Assembly (NCBI GenBank): GCA_017934545.1
Contig: JAGBJI010000002.1
Coordinates: 248,001-312,000 of the forward strand
Origin: Bacteroidales bacterium
GTDB taxonomy: Bacteria > Bacteroidota > Bacteroidia > Bacteroidales > P3
Length of the DNA: 64,000 nt
Direction: 5' to 3'
The notes under the pieces are model-generated. The model was not told the DNA's origin, did no database searches, and saw nothing but the letters and a program-made list of their open reading frames with translations. Positions within the stretch are counted from its first letter, which is position 1, and every line of letters starts with the position of its first letter. A program made the translations under genes and the position numbers. Shown piece after piece: positions 58,630 to 64,000 of this stretch.

Positions 58630-59595
58630 ATGATTTACACAACAACAATTACAGTTATAGTAGTATGTTTCGTACTACTGATGGTATTTTTTTACCTTGT
58701 GCCTGTAAGCCAATGGATACAGTGCATATTGAACGGGGTAAGAATTTCTTTGTTGCAACTTGTAGCCATGCGATTGCGAAAAGTGCCGCCGTCAATCATA
58801 GTCAACGCTATGATTAATTCAAAAAAGGCGGGATTGAACTTAAGCAGCGACTTGTTGGAAGCCCACTATTTGGCAGGGGGACATGTTCAAAGAGTGGTGA
58901 ATGCTCTTATCAGTGCAGACAAAGCAAATATACCGTTGGATTTCAAAGCAGCCACTGCCATAGACCTTGCAGGACGCGACGTGTTTGAAGCAGTGCAGAT
59001 GTCGGTTAATCCAAAGGTGATAGACACTCCTAACGTTGCGGCGGTAGCCAAGAACGGTATTCAGTTGATAGTAAAAGCCAGAGTGACGGTAAGGGCAAAT
59101 ATCAACCAATTGGTAGGAGGTGCAGGCGAGGAAACAGTGTTGGCAAGAGTCGGCGAGGGTATCGTTACCTCAATAGGCAGTGCCGAGAGTCACGCTTTTG
59201 TTTTGGAAAACCCTGATTCTATTTCCAAGGTAGTGCTTTCAAAAGGTTTGGATGCAGGAACGGCATTTGAAATCCTTTCCATAGATATTGCCGACATTGA
59301 TGTAGGAAAGAATATAGGTGCAGAGTTGCAGATGGACCAAGCCAATGCGGACAAAAACATTGCACAGGCAAAAGCCGAAGAAAGACGTTCAATGGCTGTT
59401 GCGGCAGAACAGGAAATGAAAGCCGAAGCACAAAAGATGCGTGCCAAAGTTATTGAAGCCGAAGCCGAAGTTCCTCTTGCAATGGCGGAAGCATTTCGTA
59501 ACGGCAATTTAGGAATAATGGATTATTACAAAATGAAGAATATTCAGGCCGATACGGATATGAGAGAGGCCATCTCAAAAGACCCTAAAATGTAA
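58630..59595 (+). CDS. floA: Flotillin-like protein FloA
   Basis: A 321-residue membrane-anchored scaffold of functional membrane microdomains. One N-terminal hairpin helix (about 5-27), the SPFH/flotillin-like domain with [41 protein letters not shown] and [26 protein letters not shown], and a C-terminal coiled coil rich in Ala/Glu ([21 protein letters not shown]). Sequence length fits FloA (UPF0365). It forms a pair with the upstream nfeD gene. Confidence 0.93.
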   Translation: MIYTTTITVIVVCFVLLMVFFYLVPVSQWIQCILNGVRISLLQLVAMRLRKVPPSIIVNAMINSKKAGLNLSSDLLEAHYLAGGHVQRVVNALISADKANIPLDFKAATAIDLAGRDVFEAVQMSVNPKVIDTPNVAAVAKNGIQLIVKARVTVRANINQLVGGAGEETVLARVGEGIVTSIGSAESHAFVLENPDSISKVVLSKGLDAGTAFEILSIDIADIDVGKNIGAELQMDQANADKNIAQAKAEERRSMAVAAEQEMKAEAQKMRAKVIEAEAEVPLAMAEAFRNGNLGIMDYYKMKNIQADTDMREAISKDPKM

Positions 59596-59617
59596 TTATC
59601 TGTAACATAGCAAAAAT

Positions 59618-59652
59618 AAAACGGCGTTCTACTGACAGTGAAACGCCGTTTT
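59618..59652 (+). terminator. Terminator of the nfeD-floA unit
   Basis: AAAACGGCGTT (59618-59628) pairs with AACGCCGTTTT (59642-59652). A second small pairing ACTG/CAGT lies in the loop, and TATTTTATT follows. Confidence 0.85.
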
Positions 59653-59660
59653 ATTTTATT

Positions 59661-59694
59661 AAAGCGTCACTTCAGTAAATTAAAGTGACGCTTT
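59661..59694. terminator. Second terminator hairpin, probably for the flavodoxin gene
   Basis: AAAGCGTCACTT (59661-59672) pairs with AAGTGACGCTTT (59683-59694). It stands 8 bases after the first hairpin, between convergent floA and the flavodoxin gene. Confidence 0.75.
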
Positions 59695-59732
59695 ATTTTG
59701 ACAGAATTGTATTTTAGTTTTGGTTGTATGTA

Positions 59733-60389
59733 TTAAAAACCTAATTTTTTCAACCAATCTATAACCTTTTTCTCATTTGAGCGGACGTCATGTCCGTACA
59801 TGGCAAAACCGTTTAAGACATTGGCATTGGGATATGCCTTTTTGACGTCGTCAACGCAGGATGCCAACCCGCTTCCCTCGTGTGTGGTGAAAGGAATTAT
59901 GGTTTTGTTGTTTAAATCGTATTCTTTGAAGAAAGTAAACATAACCTGAGGGTAAGTACCCCACCAAACAGGTCCGCCGATGAATATTGTGCTGTACCCG
60001 TCTATGTTTTCAATTTTGCCTTTGAATGCAGGCAACTCGCCGTCTGCGGCTTCTTGTTTTGCAAGTTTGATAAGGTCGTTGTAAGACATATCATAACTCT
60101 TTTCGGCTTTGATTTCAAACTGGTTACATCCTATATATTTACAGATGTAATCTGCAACTATTTTGGTGTTGCCCGTTTTGATGTTTCCTACCGAATATTG
60201 TTCGCCCGCTTGGGAGAAAAACACCACAAGAACTTTGTCTTTAGATGTTTCAATTTGTGAATTTTGTGTATTCATACCGTTTGTCTGTTTTTCGTTATTT
60301 TCATTTTGTTTGTTGTTGGCGTTGCTTTGCGAACACGAGATGCAAAACAATGCCGAAAGAATCATTAAAATACTTTTTGCTTTTCTCAT
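59733..60389 (-). CDS. Flavodoxin-like lipoprotein
   Basis: A 218-residue probable lipoprotein (lipobox CISC, Cys about 19) with an Asn/Gln-rich linker and a flavodoxin fold: VLVVFFSQAGEQYSVGNIKTGNTKIVADYI (FMN phosphate loop), FIGGPVWWGTYPQVMFTFF and IPFTTHEGSGLAS. This matches the flavodoxin_4-type proteins. It likely carries electrons or reduces a substrate at the envelope. It is the second gene after the SDR on the minus strand (29-base gap), so the two may form a redox pair. Confidence 0.8.
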   Translation of the reverse strand: MRKAKSILMILSALFCISCSQSNANNKQNENNEKQTNGMNTQNSQIETSKDKVLVVFFSQAGEQYSVGNIKTGNTKIVADYICKYIGCNQFEIKAEKSYDMSYNDLIKLAKQEAADGELPAFKGKIENIDGYSTIFIGGPVWWGTYPQVMFTFFKEYDLNNKTIIPFTTHEGSGLASCVDDVKKAYPNANVLNGFAMYGHDVRSNEKKVIDWLKKLGF

Positions 60390-60418
60390 TTTATTGTAAT
60401 TATTTATGTATAAACTGT

Positions 60419-61255
60419 TTAATGGGTTTGTTTAAGATATTGCAAATCGCCGTAAAAATATGATGCAGTAGTACCTCCGTCAATCAAAATGTCCGCTCCT
60501 GTGATGAATTTTCCCTTTTCGGACATAAGAAATTGTGCTAAATCGCCCACTTCGTCGGGAGTTCCAGCACGCATTGCAGGAGATGCTTGCAACATTTTGC
60601 GGTAACCTTCCCCGCGTGGTCCTTTCAATTCGTCTGCGGCAAGAGGTGTGATGATTATTCCGGGCGATACGGAGTTGATAGTCGCACGGCGTTTTGCCCA
60701 ACGGTTAGCCTCAAACATTACTTTCAGAACATTGCACCGTTTGGAGTATTGATAGGCTTTTAAGGTGTCGGTTATGTTTTTTACAAACGGCAGATTGATA
60801 AGAGATTCGGGGTCGGTGGTTGCCAGCAAATCGCTTTCTTGTTGGGTAAGAGTACCCAATCTGTGACCGCTTTGCGAAGATATGATTACACAGGAGCCTC
60901 CTTCGGATATTATTTTGCCGAATTCTTCCATGAAAACTGCCGTTCCGTACATGTCAACACTCAATATCTTTTCAACGGATGCCTGCGAGGGTGAAACGCC
61001 TGCCGCATTGATTACATATTTAACATCGCCTTTGGTCTGTGAATATTGAACCAAATCCTGTACGGACTGACGGCGGGATAAGTCAAATTGCATTGAAGAA
61101 ACTTCAAATCCCGCTTGTTTCAAAACGGTTTGTGCATTTTGCAGATTGTTTTTGTCATAATCGGCAAGGACTATATGTTTTGCCGTACCTATTCTCCTTG
61201 CTATTGCAAGGCCGATGCTTCCTGCACCGCTTAAAACCACAACTTCTTTGTTCAT
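60419..61255 (-). CDS. Short-chain dehydrogenase/reductase
   Basis: A 278-residue SDR. The NAD(P) motif is GAGSIGLAIARRIG. ADYDKNN follows, then NAAGVSPS, the catalytic serine in VIISSQSGHR, Tyr-xxx-Lys as YQYSK, and the C-terminal DILIDGGTTASY. Asp after beta-2 (ADYD) suggests NAD(H). The substrate cannot be read. ATG 61255 follows a clear promoter, ruling out the longer frame from 61327. The flavodoxin gene follows in the same direction. Confidence 0.86.
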   Translation of the reverse strand: MNKEVVVLSGAGSIGLAIARRIGTAKHIVLADYDKNNLQNAQTVLKQAGFEVSSMQFDLSRRQSVQDLVQYSQTKGDVKYVINAAGVSPSQASVEKILSVDMYGTAVFMEEFGKIISEGGSCVIISSQSGHRLGTLTQQESDLLATTDPESLINLPFVKNITDTLKAYQYSKRCNVLKVMFEANRWAKRRATINSVSPGIIITPLAADELKGPRGEGYRKMLQASPAMRAGTPDEVGDLAQFLMSEKGKFITGADILIDGGTTASYFYGDLQYLKQTH

Positions 61256-61275
61256 ATATGTATTATATATTTTTA

Positions 61276-61283
61276 CAAAGGTA
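61276..61283 (-). promoter_or_regulatory. -7 promoter element for the SDR-flavodoxin unit
   Basis: TACCTTTG on the minus strand. Predicted start near 61270, 15 bases before the ATG. Confidence 0.55.
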
Positions 61284-61373
61284 AAGAAATTTTTCTTAAT
61301 GGTTGAAAATTTGGCACAAAAAGTCAATTATCTGCATTTAAGCGTAAAAATATTTGATTATAATTTATTTTCG

Positions 61374-61382
61374 TAACTTTGC
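61374..61382 (+). promoter_or_regulatory. -7 promoter element for the acetyltransferase gene
   Basis: TAACTTTGC. Predicted start near 61389, about 66 bases before ATG 61455. Confidence 0.7.
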
Positions 61383-61454
61383 AAATGTAATTACGGCATT
61401 GCATACATATAATATATGTAATGCGGAATATGTTTTATTAAAACCGATACAGTT

Positions 61455-62012
61455 ATGCAGACAGATGAATCCGTAAAAAATACAGGCGAAGAATATGTAG
61501 GAAGCAATGAGTTGTACGAAGATGTACACCGCACAATGCAGTTGGCGGCGAAAATGAACACGGGTTACAAGTCGGAAGACGAAGTAAGGGAGTATTTACG
61601 TAAGATTACGGATAAAGAAATAGACAATACGGTCCGTATTTTCCCGCCTTTCAATATTAATTACGGCAAAGGACTGTCGTTGGGTAAGGGTTCGTTTGTC
61701 AATTTCGGCTGTACGTTCTTGGCATTGGGCGGAATAACGGTAGAAGATGATGTTTTCATAGGTCCGCATTGCGTGTTGGCGACGGAATATCACCCTGAAA
61801 AACCAGAAATACGCCATTCGCTTCTGACCAAACCTATAACCATTAAACGCAATGTGTGGTTAGGGGCTAACGTTACGGTGTTGGCGGGTGTGACAATAGG
61901 GGAAAATTCCATTGTTGCGGCAGGCAGCGTGGTTACAAAGGATATTCCCGCCAATGTAGTTGCAGTGGGCAGTCCCGCAAAGGTGTTACGGCCTGTAAAG
62001 ACTGATGATTGA
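61455..62012 (+). CDS. Maltose/galactoside O-acetyltransferase-like hexapeptide protein
   Basis: A 185-residue left-handed beta-helix acyltransferase. The N-terminal part (DEVREYLRKITDKEIDNTVRIFPPFNINYGKGLSLGKGSFVNFGC) is the Maa/LacA family start. The active-site histidine is in GPHCVLATEYHP, and hexapeptide repeats (KRNVWLGANVTVLAGVTIGENSIVAAGSVVTKDIPAN) complete the fold. It transfers an acetyl group from acetyl-CoA to a sugar hydroxyl, acceptor unknown. It has its own promoter; MaoC-like gene follows after 48 bases with a separate promoter. Confidence 0.88.
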   Translation: MQTDESVKNTGEEYVGSNELYEDVHRTMQLAAKMNTGYKSEDEVREYLRKITDKEIDNTVRIFPPFNINYGKGLSLGKGSFVNFGCTFLALGGITVEDDVFIGPHCVLATEYHPEKPEIRHSLLTKPITIKRNVWLGANVTVLAGVTIGENSIVAAGSVVTKDIPANVVAVGSPAKVLRPVKTDD

Positions 62013-62024
62013 AAAAAATTTTTA

Positions 62025-62033
62025 TAAATTTGC
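62025..62033 (+). promoter_or_regulatory. -7 promoter element for the MaoC-like gene
   Basis: TAAATTTGC. Predicted start near 62040, 21 bases before ATG 62061. Confidence 0.65.
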
Positions 62034-62060
62034 ACAACCAAACAACTTAATATAAATATT

Positions 62061-62468
62061 ATGGACAAGATAAAAGCGGGTGATGTTTATGAGTTTGAAA
62101 CCATGTATCACCAAAAAGATGTAGACATGTTCGCACAAATAAGCGGCGACAACAATCCTATTCATGTCAACCAACAATATGCAAAGAATACTCCGTTCGG
62201 TCAGTGCATCGTTCACGGATTTTTTGCAGGTGCAGTGTTCTCCCGTGTTTTCGGAACTATGTGGCCCGGTGAGGGAACTATATATATGAATCAGGAGATG
62301 TCGTTCCGTGCGCCTGTTTTCGTAGAAAAACCGTACAAAGCCAAATTCAAAGTTTCGGAAGTCAACGAAGAAAAACACAGAGGTATAATTGAATGCGTGC
62401 TTGAGGACAATGAGGGCAAGCAAGCCATAATCGGCAAGGCTATGTTGATGCACAAAGAAAGATTTTAA
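62061..62468 (+). CDS. MaoC-like hydratase ((R)-specific enoyl-CoA hydratase type)
   Basis: A 135-residue hot-dog fold protein. FAQISGDNNPIHVNQQYA carries the hydratase motif with the Asp-x-x-x-x-His pair (GDNNPIH), followed by GQCIVHGFFAGAVFSRVF. Family members hydrate trans-2-enoyl-CoA to (R)-3-hydroxyacyl-CoA. The physiological substrate is not evident and no fatty-acid or PHA gene is adjacent. It ends before a strong terminator shared with the convergent alcohol dehydrogenase. Confidence 0.88.
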   Translation: MDKIKAGDVYEFETMYHQKDVDMFAQISGDNNPIHVNQQYAKNTPFGQCIVHGFFAGAVFSRVFGTMWPGEGTIYMNQEMSFRAPVFVEKPYKAKFKVSEVNEEKHRGIIECVLEDNEGKQAIIGKAMLMHKERF

Positions 62469-62500
62469 GCCGAAGAAAAAATATTTGTTCTTAAAAAGAA

Positions 62501-62541
62501 AACAACTGCGTAAGATTCAATCATTGTCTTACGCAGTTGTT
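62501..62541. terminator. Bidirectional terminator between the MaoC-like gene and Fe-ADH
   Basis: AACAACTGCGTAAGA (62501-62515) pairs perfectly with 62527-62541 over an 11-base loop, with T-rich sequence after it on both strands. Confidence 0.87.
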
Positions 62542-62563
62542 TGTTTTTGAATATTAGGTTTGG

Positions 62564-63751
62564 TTATAAACTTCTTCGTAATATCTCCACTACATCGTCA
62601 TGCGAAAGCGTGCGGTAGTCGGTAGGATAGGTTATAGTGCTGTTGGCAACGGCTTGAAGCATATCTTCTTTAAGACCGAGTTCGGACGAATGCATTACAA
62701 CTCCTATTTCCTTCATCCATTGTGCCAAAGCATCTATTCCCTGTGTTGCAATCTGTACGTCGGTTTTGTTTTCCGTCGGAATATTCCATACATTGACGGC
62801 AAAACGTTTGAATTTCTCAATGCCTTTGTTTTGATTTGCACAAATTCCTTCCAATATATATTTGTAATAAGGAACGGAAACAGCGGACAAAGTCATGCCG
62901 TGCGTTGCGTCGGTGTGGGCTCCGATGGCCTGACCTATCATATGAACCATCCAATCTCCGTTTTTGCCTTTTTTCAACAGCGTGTTCAATGCCCATGTTG
63001 CAGTCCACATTATATTGCTTCTTGCTTCGTAATTGTGCGGGTCTTTAACTGCGATAAGCGAACTGTGAACCAACGAACGCATAAGTCCCTCTGCAATATA
63101 GTCTGTGGTGTTGTCGTCAAAGTTAGAGAAGTATTGTTCCATTATATGCGACATTGTGTCAAAGAAACCTGCAATCATTTGGTATTGAGGCAAAGAAAAA
63201 GTAAATTCAGGGTTAAGTATAGAGAATTTAGGCATCAATCTGTCGTCAAAAACTTTTCCTATTTTTAAGTTTTCTTTGTGATTGGTTATAACGCTGCCGC
63301 CGTTCATCTCGCTTCCCGTGCCGACCATTGTCAATACACTGCCAACGGGAATAATTTTGCAGTCAGGGTCTTGTTGCTGAACATAATATTTAGCCCACGG
63401 GTCTTGCTCACAATAAGCCGAAGCGGCAACGCCTTTGGAGTAATCTATGGTACTGCCTCCTCCGACAGCAAGTATCAAGTCTACGTTGTGCTTTTTTGCC
63501 AATGCAGCACCCTCATAAAGTTTTTCAACCGTAGGATTGGGCATTACGCCTGCGTCTTCTATAACGGTTTTGCCCGCTTGGTTCAATATATTTATCACTG
63601 CATCGTATATACCGTTCTTTTTGATTGACCCGCCTCCGTAAGTCATCATTACAACAGGGCCGTAATTTTTTAATTCTTCTGATAAGAATTTTAAGCTGTC
63701 ATTACCGAAATAAAGTTTTGTCGGATTTGAATATTTGAAATTTCCTAACAT
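62564..63751 (-). CDS. Iron-containing alcohol dehydrogenase (butanol dehydrogenase/YqhD-like)
   Basis: A 395-residue group III alcohol dehydrogenase. It begins LGNFKYSNPTKLYFGNDSLKFL, with MTYGGGSIKKNG, PNPTVEKLYEGAALAKK and the cofactor motif VGGGSTIDYSKGVA. Metal ligands fall in the ATWALN/HMIGQAIGAHTDATHGMTLSAV region. GGGS with no Asp discriminator fits NADPH-dependent aldehyde reductases of the YqhD/BDH kind, used in fermentation or aldehyde detoxification. ATG 63751 is downstream of its promoter, so the longer frame from 63847 is rejected. Confidence 0.9.
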   Translation of the reverse strand: MLGNFKYSNPTKLYFGNDSLKFLSEELKNYGPVVMMTYGGGSIKKNGIYDAVINILNQAGKTVIEDAGVMPNPTVEKLYEGAALAKKHNVDLILAVGGGSTIDYSKGVAASAYCEQDPWAKYYVQQQDPDCKIIPVGSVLTMVGTGSEMNGGSVITNHKENLKIGKVFDDRLMPKFSILNPEFTFSLPQYQMIAGFFDTMSHIMEQYFSNFDDNTTDYIAEGLMRSLVHSSLIAVKDPHNYEARSNIMWTATWALNTLLKKGKNGDWMVHMIGQAIGAHTDATHGMTLSAVSVPYYKYILEGICANQNKGIEKFKRFAVNVWNIPTENKTDVQIATQGIDALAQWMKEIGVVMHSSELGLKEDMLQAVANSTITYPTDYRTLSHDDVVEILRRSL

Positions 63752-63784
63752 GGTATTATAATGTTTTTTGATTTTTATTCCTTT

Positions 63785-63793
63785 GCAAAGATA
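63785..63793 (-). promoter_or_regulatory. -7 promoter element for the Fe-ADH gene
   Basis: TATCTTTGC on the minus strand. Predicted start near 63778, 27 bases before the ATG. Confidence 0.7.
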
Positions 63794-63931
63794 AACAAAA
63801 AATGATAGTTTGCAATAGTTTGAATTGCGTTTTTGAATGTGTCGCATATGGTTTTGATTGCAATAAACACGTTTTTGTATAATAATGACGCAGTGTTTAC
63901 CGTTTATTAATCAATAAAAAACGGATATAAT

Positions 63932-64000
63932 ATGGCTTCAACGGAAAATTTTAAAGATTTTATATTGGAACAACTATCACAGTTGCACACTGTAAGTGCA
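63932..64000 (+). CDS. Start of a TfoX N-terminal-domain-like protein (cut by the window end)
   Basis: Only 23 codons are visible (MASTENFKDFILEQLSQL followed by HTVSA). This opening matches what I recall of small TfoX/Sxy N-terminal-domain proteins, which start with a similar DFILEQLS helix. The function of these stand-alone proteins is unknown. The gene runs off the window, so the identification is tentative. The ATG is preceded by a purine-poor leader with no clear ribosome-binding site, which is normal for this phylum. Confidence 0.5.
   Translation, partial: MASTENFKDFILEQLSQLHTVSA

Overview
The window reads as chromosomal DNA of a Bacteroidota bacterium, most likely order Bacteroidales. 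Evidence for this: about two dozen intergenic copies of the TAnnTTTG(C) -7 promoter element used by this phylum; a short primary sigma factor (288 aa, no region 1.1); an HU-HIG type HU-like protein; a very large signal peptidase I; FKBP and DPP-IV type exported proteins; and the gene order thrS-infC-rpmI-rplT. Almost every gene is housekeeping or cell-envelope. There is no prophage, transposase, CRISPR array or integrative element. The genus cannot be named from the sequence alone.

Layout. 1-2.8 kb: end of a GH3-like gene, sufE, a DUF59 gene, an oligopeptide-type ABC permease and a convergent SAM hydrolase. 3.3-10 kb: hutI, divergent ribD/prmC, tRNA-Ser, rsmG and an exported S9 peptidase. 10-14 kb (minus strand): thrS-infC-rpmI-rplT-rplS. 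14-24 kb: glycosyltransferase, murF, anmK, an ECF sigma/anti-sigma/Spy-like cassette, a membrane protein, hisS, miaA and an OmpA-family protein. 24-32 kb: thioredoxin-like lipoprotein, Fic protein, RNase P RNA, metK, gpmA, lgt and mnmE. 31-42 kb: nrnA-like gene, three FKBP-family genes, exonuclease, FAH-family gene, recN, recR, dnaN and a C1B peptidase. 42-52 kb: CCA-adding enzyme, VWA membrane protein, a glycosyltransferase fusion, an atypical response regulator, lepB and an S41 protease. 52-64 kb: dnaX (apparently read in two frames), rpoD, HU-like gene, argS, clpS, nfeD, floA, flavodoxin, SDR, acetyltransferase, MaoC, Fe-ADH and the start of a TfoX-like gene.

The most unusual content lies between the genes. 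Family A is a set of seven complete intergenic arrays plus one decayed copy. Each complete array holds four CATATG palindromes inside A-tract/T-tract arms, with a centre-to-centre spacing of exactly 22 bp every time. Most arrays sit upstream of a recognisable TAnnTTTG promoter. Family B has four copies, each with three A-tract/core/T-tract modules at 21-23 bp spacing, framed by inverted repeats of the type TTTCCGCCCCTT. Both families place A- and T-tracts about 11 bp apart, which predicts curved DNA and binding sites on one helix face. I do not recognise either family.

Two decoding oddities stand out. dnaX has a nine-A run at which a -1 shift joins the 413-residue gamma-like product to a C-terminal domain that is open in the other frame. 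infC seems to begin at an AUA codon placed 6 bases after a strong Shine-Dalgarno sequence. Coordinates of starts were moved inward from the longest ORF wherever a promoter, ribosome-binding site or family alignment made the longer start implausible.
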